From Acidobacteriota bacterium (lineage in GTDB: Bacteria; Acidobacteriota; Terriglobia; Terriglobales; Acidobacteriaceae): 64,000 nt of DNA. The translations under genes were made by a program, and so were the position numbers. The stretch lies in assembly GCA_021851335.1 (NCBI GenBank), contig JAJZEA010000006.1, positions 31,965 to 95,964 of the forward strand. Direction: 5' to 3'. Shown one piece after another: positions 7,855-19,420 of this stretch (position 1 is its first letter; the number at the start of each line of letters is the position of its first letter). Under the pieces are notes generated by a model. It was not told the origin of the DNA, did not search any database, and saw only the letters and a program-made list of their open reading frames with translations.

Positions 7855-8640
7855 ATGACGCGACGACGATGGATTGCAAGTGAATTTGACGATGAATTGG
7901 CGACGCTGGAAGGCGAGCAGGCAAACCACCTGATCCGCGTGCTGCGCGCGGTGCCTGGAATGCGCGCCGACGTTGTGGCGGGCGAACGCGTGTATGCAGC
8001 GGTGATTGAAAGTATCGGAGAAGCAATGGTTCGCTTTCGCCTGGAGCGCGAGATTGAGCGGAATGAGCCACTGCCGTTGCGATTGTGGCTTGCGGTCTTC
8101 AAGTTCGATCGAATGGAGTGGGCGGTGGAAAAGGCGACCGAGCTTGGAGTCTCCGCGATTGTGCCGGTCATTTCACGACGAACGGAGAAGCATCTGGCGC
8201 AGGCAGCCACGACACGGGTGGAACGCTGGCGTCGGATTGCGCTGGAAGCCACCAAACAAAGCCGCGGAAGCGGGGTTCCGGAGATTGCCGCACCGATGCC
8301 TTTGGCGACGGCTCTGAAGCCATCAGCCGCGCAGGATGGCATGCGCATTCTGCTGTGGGAGCAGGAAAAAGAGCGCACGCTTGCTCGATGTATGACAGAA
8401 GCCAATGGATCGAAGAGGGATGGCGGAGTGACGCTTGCGGTTGGTCCGGAAGGCGGATGGACCGAGGATGAAGTTGGGGTTTTTTCAACCAGCGGCTGGG
8501 TGTCGGCAACACTGGGCACAAAAATACTGCGGGCGGAGACTGCCGTGATTGCAGGGATAGCCATTGCCGGCGCGCTGCAGGAGGAAAGCCGACGGCAGGA
8601 GCGCGACGAATTCTCGGATGAAAATTCCGCGTCCGAGTAA
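7855..8640 (+). CDS. rsmE: 16S rRNA (uracil-1498-N3)-methyltransferase RsmE
   Basis: 261 residues. An N-terminal PUA-like domain (HLIRVLRAVPGM...) is followed by a SPOUT methyltransferase domain: KFDRMEWAVEKATELGVSAI, PVISRRTEK, ALEATKQSRGSGVPEI, LAVGPEGGWTEDEV and LGTKILRAETA, the last two forming the trefoil-knot SAM-binding site. The enzyme methylates U1498 of 16S rRNA in the decoding region. It has an acidic/basic C-terminal extension of about 20 residues beyond the usual end. It starts 39 bases after sdaA and probably shares its transcript. Confidence 0.92.
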   Translation: MTRRRWIASEFDDELATLEGEQANHLIRVLRAVPGMRADVVAGERVYAAVIESIGEAMVRFRLEREIERNEPLPLRLWLAVFKFDRMEWAVEKATELGVSAIVPVISRRTEKHLAQAATTRVERWRRIALEATKQSRGSGVPEIAAPMPLATALKPSAAQDGMRILLWEQEKERTLARCMTEANGSKRDGGVTLAVGPEGGWTEDEVGVFSTSGWVSATLGTKILRAETAVIAGIAIAGALQEESRRQERDEFSDENSASE

Positions 8641-8642
8641 GA

Positions 8643-9563
8643 CTATCCACGCTCGACCTGAAAGGCAAAAGGAGCACCCTGAGACCGAGCCTGAGCGCGA
8701 ACGATACGAAGAAAGGCACCCGCAGCGTGGGAGAGTGTCGCATCTTTACGATGGACGAGTCGAAGCAGGCGCCGGACGTGCAGTTCATCGACAGTAACGG
8801 CAATCAGTTCACCCGTATTCAGTTCGCGCTGCACGGTGAGGCGAGGTAGCAGTGCAACTCCGTTGCCCATGGCGACGAAGCGCTTGATCGCCTCGATGGT
8901 CGGCATCTCGACATGAATATTGAGCGGTCTTCGATGGCGATCAAAGGTTTCGATAACCTGGCGACGAAGCGGAGAGGAGACATTGTGGGCGACGAAACTC
9001 TCTTCCCCTAGATCGGCGATGGAAACTCGGGATTGAGCGGCAAAACGATGCCCGGGATGGACGACGAAAGCGAGAGTGTCGGAGTAGACAGCGATGGATC
9101 GGAAGCGTTGGGCATCGGGGCGGAAAGAGACGACTCCCAGTTCAAAGGCGCGCAGAGCGAGTTCCTCGGGAATGCGACTGGCAAGCGAGCGCTGCACCGT
9201 GACATCGATGTGTGGATGAAGGCGGCGAAAGGCATCGAGCAACGGGAGGAGATAGAGGCAGGTGTATTCATTGGCGGCCAGAGTCAACTGTCCGCGCTCA
9301 AGCGAACGAAGCTCACGCAGAGCGCTGTCGGCTTCGCGCCGCAGAGCAAGCAGTCGCAGCGCATATCCCTGGAGGAGTTGGCCGGCGCTGGTGAGCGCAC
9401 CATCCCGAGCGGAGCGGTCAAAGAGTATCTCTCCGGTTTCTTCTTCCAGTTTGCGGATGACCTGGCTGATAGCAGGCTGGGTTCGGCGCATGCGGACAGC
9501 GGCGCGGGAGAAGCTGTGCTCCTCGGCGACGGCAAGGAAGGTTTCCAACTGGCTGAGTTCCAT
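8643..9563 (-). CDS. LysR-family transcriptional regulator
   Basis: 306 residues. Residues 1-60 are the winged helix-turn-helix (MELSQLETFLAVAEEHSFSR, then AAVRMRRTQPAISQVIRKLE), followed by a periplasmic-binding-protein-like effector domain (about 90-295). It is divergent from leuA with 122 bp between start codons, the standard arrangement for a LysR protein controlling its neighbour, so it is a good candidate regulator of the leu-ilv run, with a pathway intermediate as possible co-inducer (as isopropylmalate is for LeuO/LeuB-type systems elsewhere). That role is inferred from position only. Its 3' end is only 2 bp from the convergent rsmE. Confidence 0.92.
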   Translation of the reverse strand: MELSQLETFLAVAEEHSFSRAAVRMRRTQPAISQVIRKLEEETGEILFDRSARDGALTSAGQLLQGYALRLLALRREADSALRELRSLERGQLTLAANEYTCLYLLPLLDAFRRLHPHIDVTVQRSLASRIPEELALRAFELGVVSFRPDAQRFRSIAVYSDTLAFVVHPGHRFAAQSRVSIADLGEESFVAHNVSSPLRRQVIETFDRHRRPLNIHVEMPTIEAIKRFVAMGNGVALLPRLTVQRELNTGELIAVTVDELHVRRLLRLVHRKDATLSHAAGAFLRIVRAQARSQGAPFAFQVERG

Positions 9564-9582
9564 TGATCCTCCTGTTTTGCTT

Positions 9583-9597
9583 ATAAGTAGAACTTAT
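9583..9597. promoter_or_regulatory. Inverted repeat in LysR-leuA intergenic region
   Basis: ATAAGT-AGA-ACTTAT is a perfect 6-3-6 dyad, 19 bp from the LysR start codon and 89 bp from the leuA start. It sits in a conspicuously AT-rich stretch in a GC-rich genome. LysR proteins bind T-N11-A dyads of this size near their own promoter. Likely autoregulatory and leuA-activating site; not proven. Confidence 0.55.
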
Positions 9598-9685
9598 TGA
9601 TTACCAAATAATAATAACTTTGCATTATATGCAGAGAATGCGCGAGACTGATATAGTCCGGTGTTGTCCGGAGAGGAAGACGCCG

Positions 9686-10903
9686 ATGTCAGGAACCATG
9701 TCTGAAGCCAAGAATGAGCAGGTTTTGATCTTCGATACGACGCTGCGCGATGGCGAGCAATCGCCGGGTTGCAGCATGACCACTGAGGAAAAGCTGGTGA
9801 TGGCGCGCGCGCTGGAAGAGCTGGGCGTGGATATTCTGGAAGCGGGATTTGCCATTGCCTCGGAAGGCGACTTTGCGGCGATTTCTTCCATTGCGCGAAC
9901 GGTGCGCGGGCCGAAGATTGCTTCGCTGGCGCGCGCCAAGCGAGAGGATATCGACGCGGCGGCGCGATCGCTGGAGCATGCGAATCGGGCAAGGATTCAT
10001 GTCTTTCTGGCGTCGAGCGATCTGCACCTGGAGTACAAGCTCCGCATCGGTCGCGAGCAGGCGTTGGAACAGACGGGCGAGGCAGTGCGATATGCACGGA
10101 CGCTGGCCGACGATGTGGAGTTTTCTCCGGAAGATGCAACACGATCGGATCGAGATTTTCTGGTGGAGATGGTGCGAGTTGCCGTGGAAGCCGGGGCAAC
10201 GACCATTAATATGCCGGATACCGTGGGATATACGACTCCTGAGGAGTATGGGAGGCTGTTTCGCGAGGTGCGGGAACGGATCCCAGCGATTGACGCGCAG
10301 GGCGTGATCCTCTCCAGCCATTGTCACGACGATCTGGGGCTGGCGGTGGCGAACTCGCTGGCGGCCGTTCAGGCGGGTGCGCGGCAGGTGGAGTGCACGA
10401 TCAACGGAATCGGTGAGCGAGCCGGCAATGCGGCGCTTGAAGAGATTGCGGCGAACTTTTTTGTGCGTGCCGATTACTTCCATCTGCACACCGGGATTCA
10501 GATGAAGAAGCTGAATGCGGTGAGCCAGACACTGCGCGAGCGGATCAGCTTTGGTCCGTCGCCGAACAAGGCTATCGTGGGCGCGAATGCGTTTGCGCAT
10601 GAGTCGGGAATTCATCAGCATGGAATGCTGGCCAATCCGCTTTGCTACGAGATTATGACGCCGGAGTCGGTGGGTGCCGACAGTACGCATCTGGTGTTGG
10701 GTAAACACTCGGGACGAGCGGCGCTGCGACATCGGCTGGATGCATTGGGATATGCGTTGACGGCGGAGGAGTTACTGGAGGTTTATCACCGCTTTGTGGC
10801 GCTGGCCGATCGCAAGAAGAATATCTATGACCAGGACTTGATCGGGCTGTTGACGGCAAGACAGCGCGAGCAGAGGTCGGGCAATATGGCGGCGGTGGAT
10901 TAG
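9686..10903 (+). CDS. leuA: 2-isopropylmalate synthase, short form lacking the regulatory domain
   Basis: 405 residues. DTTLRDGEQSPGCSM at the start of the HMGL-like TIM barrel, the SSHCHDDLGLAVANSL metal/active-site strand, ECTINGIGERAGNA, and the subdomain motif NAFAHESGIHQHG are all LeuA signatures. The enzyme condenses acetyl-CoA with 2-oxoisovalerate. Typical LeuA is over 500 residues and ends in a leucine-binding dimer domain of about 120 residues. Here the protein stops after linker subdomain II, and only 56 bp separate it from leuB, so the missing domain is not hidden in another frame. Feedback inhibition by leucine is therefore probably lost. Start: ATG 9686 with GAGAGGAAG upstream. 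Citramalate synthase is an alternative but less likely given the neighbours. Confidence 0.88.
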   Translation: MSGTMSEAKNEQVLIFDTTLRDGEQSPGCSMTTEEKLVMARALEELGVDILEAGFAIASEGDFAAISSIARTVRGPKIASLARAKREDIDAAARSLEHANRARIHVFLASSDLHLEYKLRIGREQALEQTGEAVRYARTLADDVEFSPEDATRSDRDFLVEMVRVAVEAGATTINMPDTVGYTTPEEYGRLFREVRERIPAIDAQGVILSSHCHDDLGLAVANSLAAVQAGARQVECTINGIGERAGNAALEEIAANFFVRADYFHLHTGIQMKKLNAVSQTLRERISFGPSPNKAIVGANAFAHESGIHQHGMLANPLCYEIMTPESVGADSTHLVLGKHSGRAALRHRLDALGYALTAEELLEVYHRFVALADRKKNIYDQDLIGLLTARQREQRSGNMAAVD

Positions 10904-10959
10904 GAATTGTTCCGCCGTTACGGTTTTCAGATCACGAACCAGGAGTAAAAAGGGAGAGC

Positions 10960-12036
10960 ATGGCATTTCGACTTTTAGTGACGGCAGGCGACGGGATCGG
11001 ACCGGAGGTGACACGCGAAGCCGTCACCGTGCTGCAGCAAGTTTTTTCACGTTCTGGCAAGTCACTGGAGGTGAGCGAGAAGCGGATTGGCGGCATCGGA
11101 ATCGACACCGATGGCACGCCGCTGCCGCAGGAGACGCTGGAAGCGGCGCTTGGTTCGGATGCGGTTTTTCTGGGCGCGGTCGGAGGCACGAAGTGGAATG
11201 GGCTGCCGCCGAATACGCGTCCTGAGGCGGGACTGCTGCAACTGCGCGCGGCACTGGGAGGGTTTGCCAATCTGCGTCCGGCTTTTTCGATTGCGGAACT
11301 GGCAGCGAACAGTCCGCTGAAGCTGGAGATCGTAGCCGGCGCGGATATTCTCTTCGTGCGCGAGCTGCTGGGCGGGCTGTACTTTGGCGCTCCGCGGGAG
11401 TGGAATCGCGGAACCGGAGAAGCTTGGAACACGATGCGTTACACACGCGAAGAGATTGTTCGCGTGGCGCGGGTGGCCTTTGAGCTGGCGGCGAAACGGG
11501 GAAAGAAAGTTACCTCCGTAGATAAGGCGAATGTGTTGGAGGTTTCGCAGCTTTGGCGGGCGACGGTGGCCGAAGTTGCAGCGGAATTTCCTGACGTGAC
11601 ACTGGAGCATCAGCTTGTGGACTCGATGGCGATGCTGTTGATGATGAGTCCTCGCAACTACGATGTCGTACTGACGGAGAATCTGTTTGGTGACATTTTG
11701 AGCGATGAGTCCGCGGTGATTACCGGATCGCTGGGCATGCTGCCGTCGGCGACGATTGGCGGCAAGGTCAATCTGTATGAACCGATCCACGGCTCGGCAC
11801 CGGATATAGCGGGGAAAGGACTGGCAAATCCTCTGGGAGCGATCCTGACCGGAGCGCTGGTACTGCGCCACTCCGCAGACATGGAGGCCGAAGCAGCCGA
11901 GGTGGAGACGGCAGTGCGCAAGACGTTGGAGATGGGCTTTCGCACGCCGGATCTGGTGCGTGGAGACGGTGCTGGATTCAAGGTGCTCTCGACGACGGAG
12001 ATGGGCACGAAGGTACGCGAGATGCTGCACTCGTGA
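10960..12036 (+). CDS. leuB: 3-isopropylmalate dehydrogenase
   Basis: 358 residues, the usual length. It oxidatively decarboxylates 3-isopropylmalate with NAD+. Seen: GDGIGPEVTREAV at the N-terminus, the substrate-loop arginines in LLQLRAALGGFANLRPA and FVRELLGGLYFG, and the metal/NAD segment DILSDESAVITGSLGMLPSA followed by EPIHGSAPDIAGKG. It is third-step enzyme of leucine synthesis, placed between leuA and leuC. AGGAGTAAAAAGGGAGAG precedes the ATG. Confidence 0.96.
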   Translation: MAFRLLVTAGDGIGPEVTREAVTVLQQVFSRSGKSLEVSEKRIGGIGIDTDGTPLPQETLEAALGSDAVFLGAVGGTKWNGLPPNTRPEAGLLQLRAALGGFANLRPAFSIAELAANSPLKLEIVAGADILFVRELLGGLYFGAPREWNRGTGEAWNTMRYTREEIVRVARVAFELAAKRGKKVTSVDKANVLEVSQLWRATVAEVAAEFPDVTLEHQLVDSMAMLLMMSPRNYDVVLTENLFGDILSDESAVITGSLGMLPSATIGGKVNLYEPIHGSAPDIAGKGLANPLGAILTGALVLRHSADMEAEAAEVETAVRKTLEMGFRTPDLVRGDGAGFKVLSTTEMGTKVREMLHS

Positions 12037-12072
12037 ATCGAACGGAAGCGGACTAAGCATGAGGGAGTAACG

Positions 12073-13509
12073 ATGAGCAACACGCCGAAGACGTTGTTTG
12101 AAAAAGTGTGGGAGCAGCATGTAGTGGTGGAGCCGCAGGGCGAGCCGACGATTCTGTATATCGATCTGCATCTGCTGCATGAAGTGACTTCACCGCAAGC
12201 GTTTGAAGGATTGCGACTGTCCGGGCGGAAGGTGCGAAGGCCGGATCGTTGCGTGGCGACTGTGGACCACAATGTGCCGACGACACTGGCGGAGCGATTC
12301 AACATTGTGGACCAGATTGCCGCGACACAGATTGCCACGCTGCGAAAGAACTGCGCGGACTTTGGCGTGGAACTATTTGACGTGGGCAGCCGCGAGCAGG
12401 GCATTGTGCATGTGATCGGGCCGGAGATGGGATTGACCAAGCCGGGGATGACGATCGTCTGTGGGGATTCTCATACATCGACGCACGGCGCCTTTGGTGC
12501 GCTGGCGTTTGGCATTGGCACCAGTGAGGTCGAGCATGTGCTTGCTACGCAGACACTGCCGCAAAGTAAGCCAAAGACGTTTCGGATTGCGGTCGAGGGT
12601 GTGCTACCCAAGGGCGTGACGGCGAAGGATATTGTGCTGGCGATTATTGGGCGGATTGGTACCGATGGCGCGACGGGTTACGTGATCGAGTATGCGGGAT
12701 CGGCGATTCGCGCACTGTCGATGGAGGGCCGCATGACGGTGTGCAATATGAGCATCGAAGCCGGTGCGCGCGCAGGCATGATTGCACCGGACGAGACGAC
12801 ATTTGCGTATCTGAAAGGGCGCAGATTTTCGCCCCAGGGCGCGGCGTGGGACGAAGCTGTGGCCGCATGGAGCAAGCTGCCGAGCGACGTGGGGGCGAAG
12901 TTTGATCGGGAACTGCTGATCGACGCGACGACGCTGGCGCCGTATGTGAGCTGGGGAACGAATCCAGGGATGGTGGCGCCGATTACCGACAGTGTGCCGG
13001 ACCCGGCGAAGTCCGAAGACGAGAACGAGCGCAAGGCGTTTACGCGCGCGCTGGAGTATATGGACCTGAAGGCGGGAACGCGGCTGGAGGATGTTGCGGT
13101 GGATCGCGTCTTCATCGGGTCGTGCACGAACTCGAGGATTGAAGATCTGCGCGCTGCGGCTCGAATCGCCGCCGGGCACAAGGTGAGCACACATGTGCGC
13201 GCGATGGTGGTGCCAGGCTCGGAGGCGGTGAAGGCGCAGGCAGAGCAGGAAGGGCTGGATGCGATCTTTCGCGAAGCCGGCTTTGACTGGCGCCAGCCTG
13301 GCTGCTCGATGTGCCTGGGGATGAATCCGGATATTCTGGCCCCGGGAGAACGCTGCGCGTCGACCAGCAATCGCAACTTTGAAGGACGGCAGGGGCGCGG
13401 CGGGCGAACTCATCTGGTGAGTCCGGAGATGGCCGCAGCAGCGGCGATTGCCGGTCATTTTGTGGATGTTCGGGAGTGGAAGACGAAACCGACAACGGAG
13501 GTTCGCTGA
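12073..13509 (+). CDS. leuC: 3-isopropylmalate dehydratase large subunit
   Basis: 478 residues, aconitase superfamily. It forms the isopropylmalate isomerase with LeuD. The [4Fe-4S] ligands are in [17 protein letters not shown] and [21 protein letters not shown] and [20 protein letters not shown] are the catalytic His and substrate-binding segments. The stop codon is followed after one base by the leuD ATG, consistent with equal synthesis of the two subunits. Confidence 0.96.
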   Translation: MSNTPKTLFEKVWEQHVVVEPQGEPTILYIDLHLLHEVTSPQAFEGLRLSGRKVRRPDRCVATVDHNVPTTLAERFNIVDQIAATQIATLRKNCADFGVELFDVGSREQGIVHVIGPEMGLTKPGMTIVCGDSHTSTHGAFGALAFGIGTSEVEHVLATQTLPQSKPKTFRIAVEGVLPKGVTAKDIVLAIIGRIGTDGATGYVIEYAGSAIRALSMEGRMTVCNMSIEAGARAGMIAPDETTFAYLKGRRFSPQGAAWDEAVAAWSKLPSDVGAKFDRELLIDATTLAPYVSWGTNPGMVAPITDSVPDPAKSEDENERKAFTRALEYMDLKAGTRLEDVAVDRVFIGSCTNSRIEDLRAAARIAAGHKVSTHVRAMVVPGSEAVKAQAEQEGLDAIFREAGFDWRQPGCSMCLGMNPDILAPGERCASTSNRNFEGRQGRGGRTHLVSPEMAAAAAIAGHFVDVREWKTKPTTEVR

Positions 13510-13510
13510 G

Positions 13511-14110
13511 ATGCAGCCCTTTCAAACCATTACTTCACGGGCGGTGCCGCTGGACCGGGTGAATGTGGACACCGACCAGATTATTCCCAAGCAGTTTCTG
13601 AAGCGAATTGAGCGCTCCGGTTATGGCGAATTTCTCTTCTATGACTGGCGAAATCAGCCGGGATTTGTGTTGAATGATCCGCGCTATCAGGGAGCGCAGA
13701 TCCTGGTCGCAGCAAAGAATTTCGGCTGCGGATCCAGTCGCGAGCACGCTGCATGGGCGCTTTCGGATTATGGTTTTCGCGTAGTGATTGCGCCGACGTT
13801 CGCGGATATTTTTTTCTCCAACGCGGGCAAGAACGGGATTGTGCTTGCGCGGCTGACGGAAGACGAGGTGGCGCTGCTGCTACAACGGGCGGCCGAGCTT
13901 GCGGATTATCAGCTGACGGTATCTTTGGCAGAGCAGACGGTGACCGATGCGCAGGGATTTTCCGCGAAGTTCGAGATCGATCCATTCCGCAAATACTGCC
14001 TGATGGAAGGGCTGGACGATATCGGGCTGACGATGCGCCATGAGCAAGCGCTGGATGCGTTTGAGACGGAGCATGACAGGGCTGTATGGCTTCGTCCGCG
14101 CGCGAGTTGA
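13511..14110 (+). CDS. leuD: 3-isopropylmalate dehydratase small subunit
   Basis: 199 residues, the swivel domain of isopropylmalate isomerase. NVDTDQIIPKQFLKRI and AAKNFGCGSSREHAAWAL are the family motifs. The ATG at 13511 is one base after the leuC stop. An in-frame upstream extension is part of leuC and was rejected. Confidence 0.96.
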   Translation: MQPFQTITSRAVPLDRVNVDTDQIIPKQFLKRIERSGYGEFLFYDWRNQPGFVLNDPRYQGAQILVAAKNFGCGSSREHAAWALSDYGFRVVIAPTFADIFFSNAGKNGIVLARLTEDEVALLLQRAAELADYQLTVSLAEQTVTDAQGFSAKFEIDPFRKYCLMEGLDDIGLTMRHEQALDAFETEHDRAVWLRPRAS

Positions 14111-14189
14111 GAGCAAAATCGGAGAGATCATTCGAAGGCGGAAAAGCAGCACTAACCCAACAGGAAGACAAGAAGGAACCAAGGACGAG

Positions 14190-15866
14190 ATGACAGTCGA
14201 AGGCAAGCGCCACAGTATTCCGATGACCGAAGGACCAAGCCGCGCGGCGGCTCGCAGCTATCTGCGAGGAGTGGGCTACAGCAAGGATGATCTGCACAAG
14301 CCGATTATCGGAATCGCCAACACGTGGACCGAGATTGGCACCTGCAATGTGCATCTGCGAGAGATAGCCGAGGCATTGAAGGAAGGGATACGCGAGGCAG
14401 GCGGAACGCCGATGGAGTTCAACACCATCACCATCTCGGATGGCATCACGATGGGTACGCAGGGCATGAAGGCTTCGCTGGTGAGCCGCGAAGTGATTGC
14501 CGACTCCATCGAACTGGTCGCGCGCGGGAATCTGTTCGATGGCATCGTGGGCATTGGCGGCTGTGACAAAAATATGCCGGGAATCATCATGGCGCTGTGT
14601 CGACTGGATATTCCAGGGATGATGCTCTATGGCGGATCGATTGCGCCGGGCAAGCTGAATGGCGTAGACATCACGATCCAGAACGTCTTTGAGGGCATTG
14701 GCGCGCATGCGCGGGGTGCGATTGACGATGCCGGACTGGAGGCGCTGGAGGCTGCGGCGTGTCCCGGCGCGGGCGCATGCGGAGGTCAGTTCACGGCGAA
14801 TACGATGGCGATGGGTGCGGAGATTCTTGGCATCAGCCCGATTCAGCTTTCTGGCGTGCCGGCAACAGCGGCAGACAAGCGCGAAGCGACGCGGCAGGCT
14901 GGGCGGATACTGATGGATGCAGTGCGTGCGAATCGGCGGCCGTCGGAGATTATTACTCGCGCATCGCTGGAGAATGCGATTGCCGCAGTGGCTGCTTCAG
15001 GTGGTTCGACGAATGCCGTGCTGCACTTTCTGGCCATTGCGCGTGAGATGGGTATCGAGCTTTCGATTGACGACTTTGATCGCATCAGTGATCGCACGGC
15101 GTTTATCTGTGATCTGACTCCGGCGGGCAAGTATGTGGCCAAGGATTATCAGGCAGCGGGTGGATCGCGTCTGCTGGCGCAGCGCTTGCTTGGGGCTGGC
15201 CATCTGCATGCGGATGCGGTGACGATCAGCGGAAAGACGATTGGGGAAGAAGCAGCCGAAGCTGTGGAGACACCAGGGCAGGTGGTGATTCGCAGCTTTG
15301 AGCAGCCGCTGAAGGAGCATGGCGGTCTGGTGATTCTGAAGGGAAATCTTGCCCCTGAAGGCTGCGTGATGAAGGTGGCCGCAGCAGACAGACTGGAACA
15401 TCGTGGGCCAGCGCGCGTCTTCAATTGCGAAGAAGACTGCTTCGCGGCTGTGCAAGCGCAGCAGATCAGGCCAGGCGATGTGCTGGTGATTCGCTACGAA
15501 GGTCCAAAGGGCGGACCAGGGATGCGCGAGATGCTCCAGGTGACGGCTGCGGTGAGTTCGAATGCGGAGTTGAGCGCGACAGTGGCGTTGATGACCGATG
15601 GGCGATTCTCTGGCGCGACACGTGGATTCACGGCTGGGCATGTCGCTCCAGAGGCGCAGGTGGGCGGGCCGATTGCGCTGGTGCGTGAGGGTGACATGAT
15701 CCGCTTTGACATTGCCAAGCGCACGCTGACGCTTGAGGTTGCCGAAGACGAACTGGCGCGACGCCGGGCAGAGTGGAGTCCGCGACCGATGCGCTGGCCG
15801 AAGGGTGTGTTTGCAAAATATGTGGATCGTGTACGCTCCGCATCCGAAGGCGCAACAACACTGTGA
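14190..15866 (+). CDS. ilvD: Dihydroxy-acid dehydratase
   Basis: 558 residues, full length. It dehydrates 2,3-dihydroxyisovalerate and 2,3-dihydroxy-3-methylvalerate. Fe-S cysteines are in GIGGCDKNMPGI and AACPGAGACGGQFTANTM; a third conserved cysteine lies near FICDLTPAGKY, and LMTDGRFSGATRGFTAGHV is the C-terminal substrate motif. Start chosen at ATG 14190 (MTVEGKRHSIPMTEGPSRAA), preceded by AAGGACGAG; the frame is open further upstream but that part overlaps leuD. Shared by valine, isoleucine and leucine synthesis. Confidence 0.96.
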   Translation: MTVEGKRHSIPMTEGPSRAAARSYLRGVGYSKDDLHKPIIGIANTWTEIGTCNVHLREIAEALKEGIREAGGTPMEFNTITISDGITMGTQGMKASLVSREVIADSIELVARGNLFDGIVGIGGCDKNMPGIIMALCRLDIPGMMLYGGSIAPGKLNGVDITIQNVFEGIGAHARGAIDDAGLEALEAAACPGAGACGGQFTANTMAMGAEILGISPIQLSGVPATAADKREATRQAGRILMDAVRANRRPSEIITRASLENAIAAVAASGGSTNAVLHFLAIAREMGIELSIDDFDRISDRTAFICDLTPAGKYVAKDYQAAGGSRLLAQRLLGAGHLHADAVTISGKTIGEEAAEAVETPGQVVIRSFEQPLKEHGGLVILKGNLAPEGCVMKVAAADRLEHRGPARVFNCEEDCFAAVQAQQIRPGDVLVIRYEGPKGGPGMREMLQVTAAVSSNAELSATVALMTDGRFSGATRGFTAGHVAPEAQVGGPIALVREGDMIRFDIAKRTLTLEVAEDELARRRAEWSPRPMRWPKGVFAKYVDRVRSASEGATTL

Positions 15867-15905
15867 GTGCAACGACTGGCAAACTGTAACCGGCAGGAGG
15901 CAATG

Positions 15906-17660
15906 ATGACACACGGTCAATCCGAGTTCGATCCTGAAGTTTTGACGCGGCTTACGGGCGCAGAACTTCTGTGGGCAACGTTGGTCGGCGAGGGCGTGAC
16001 GGAAGTCTTCGGCTATCCCGGGGGAGCGATTCTGCCAGCCTACGATGCACTTCGCAAGTTTCCTATCCGGCACATTCTGGTGCGGCACGAGCAGGGTGCT
16101 GCACACATGGCTGATGGCTACGCACGTGCATCGGGCAAGGTGGGGGTGGCGATTGCCACCTCAGGCCCCGGCGCGACAAATCTGGTGACAGGCATTGCCA
16201 CAGCCATGATGGATTCGATCCCGATAGTCTGCATCACCGGGCAGGTTTCGAGCAAGGTGCTAGGCACTGATGCGTTTCAGGAGATCGATATCACCGGCAT
16301 TACGCTGCCCGTGACGAAGCATAATTTTCTGGTGAGTCGCGCCGAGGAAATTGCGCCTGCTATTCGTGCGGCGTTTCAAATAGCACAGTCGGGACGGCCT
16401 GGTCCGGTGCTGGTGGATATCACGAAAGATGCGCAGCAGGCGACGGCGATCTTTGATTTTGCGGGAGCAAAGCCGCGTGCTTACGCGCCGCATCCCATGC
16501 TGCACTGTACAGATCAGAAGCTGCATCAGGCTGCGGAGTTGATCCGCAAGGCGGAGCGTCCAGTGATTTTGGCTGGTCATGGAATTTTACAGGCGCGAGC
16601 AGGTGAACAGGTCCGCAATCTGGCTGAGCGCATGCAGATTCCCATTGGAATGACACTGCTTGGGCTTGGCGCTTTTCCAGCTTCGCATCCGCTCAATATG
16701 GGCATGATGGGCATGCATGGCGAGTCGTGGGTGAATCAGGCTATTCAGGAAGCGGATCTGCTGATCGCCTGTGGGATGCGATTCGATGACCGAGTGATTG
16801 GAACGCCTGCAACCTATGCCACGAAGGCGAAGAAGATTCACATTGAGATTGATCCAGCAGAGATCAACAAAAACATTGCGGTAGATGTGGCGCTGGTGGG
16901 TGATTTGCGCGAGGTGCTGGAGCAGTTGCTGCCATTGTTGCCGGGGCGGGATGGTTCTGCGTGGCTACGCTTGATTGAGGCGAGCAAAGGCACGGCGGCA
17001 GTGCGAGACATTCGCAATCTGCCAGACTCCGGCCACCTCTACGCCGCGCATGTCATGCACGACCTCTGGCGCATCACGGAGGGTCGCGCAATTGTTGCCA
17101 CCGATGTGGGGCAGCATCAGATGTGGGAGGCGCAGTACTATCACCACGACTTTCCACGCACATTGATTACCTCTGGCGGACTGGGAACGATGGGCTTTGC
17201 ACTGCCGGCCGGTATTGGCGCAAAATTTGCCTGTCCGGATCGTGAGGTGTGGGTGATCGCAGGCGATGGCGGTTTCCAGATGACCGCCTCTGAATTAGCG
17301 ACGATTGCGCAGGAGAAGCTGAAGATTAATATAGCCGTGATTAACAATGGCTATTTGGGGATGGTGCGCCAGTGGCAGGAATTTTTCTATGAGCGCAACT
17401 ATCAATCCACCCCACTGGTGAGTCCGGATTTTGTGAAGCTGGCCGACGCGCATGGAATTCGCGGAGCTGCGGTGCGCACGCGCGCGGAGCTGGAGAACGT
17501 TGTGAATGAGGCGCGCGCGCATGATGGCCCGTTCCTCATCAATTTTATGGTGGAGCAGGAAGACTCGGTGTATCCGATGATTCCGGCTGGCAGAGCGCTG
17601 CATGAGATGATTCGACGTCCTGATCAGAATCCGCTGATCGAGACGCCACAGGACAGTTAG
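15906..17660 (+). CDS. ilvB: Acetolactate synthase large (catalytic) subunit
   Basis: 584 residues, thiamine-diphosphate enzyme with three domains: pyrimidine-binding (EVFGYPGGAILPAYDAL with catalytic-type Glu in RHEQGAAHMADGYAR), central FAD-binding domain, and PP domain (GDGGFQMTASELATIAQ...INNGYLGMVRQWQ) with the Mg/ThDP-binding GDG-N26-NN pattern. It condenses two pyruvates, or pyruvate with 2-oxobutyrate. Two adjacent ATGs exist; AGGAGG is spaced better for the second, 15906. Regulatory subunit IlvN follows after 19 bp. Confidence 0.96.
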   Translation: MTHGQSEFDPEVLTRLTGAELLWATLVGEGVTEVFGYPGGAILPAYDALRKFPIRHILVRHEQGAAHMADGYARASGKVGVAIATSGPGATNLVTGIATAMMDSIPIVCITGQVSSKVLGTDAFQEIDITGITLPVTKHNFLVSRAEEIAPAIRAAFQIAQSGRPGPVLVDITKDAQQATAIFDFAGAKPRAYAPHPMLHCTDQKLHQAAELIRKAERPVILAGHGILQARAGEQVRNLAERMQIPIGMTLLGLGAFPASHPLNMGMMGMHGESWVNQAIQEADLLIACGMRFDDRVIGTPATYATKAKKIHIEIDPAEINKNIAVDVALVGDLREVLEQLLPLLPGRDGSAWLRLIEASKGTAAVRDIRNLPDSGHLYAAHVMHDLWRITEGRAIVATDVGQHQMWEAQYYHHDFPRTLITSGGLGTMGFALPAGIGAKFACPDREVWVIAGDGGFQMTASELATIAQEKLKINIAVINNGYLGMVRQWQEFFYERNYQSTPLVSPDFVKLADAHGIRGAAVRTRAELENVVNEARAHDGPFLINFMVEQEDSVYPMIPAGRALHEMIRRPDQNPLIETPQDS

Positions 17661-17679
17661 AGCGAAGATAAGGACACCG

Positions 17680-19400
<1,721 letters not shown>

Positions 19401-19420
19401 AATCTCCTGATACGAAAGAC

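Noticed and set aside
10904..10959. Possible frameshift hiding a leuA C-terminal domain
   Set aside because: Only 56 bp separate leuA and leuB, too short for the missing ~120 residues in any frame.
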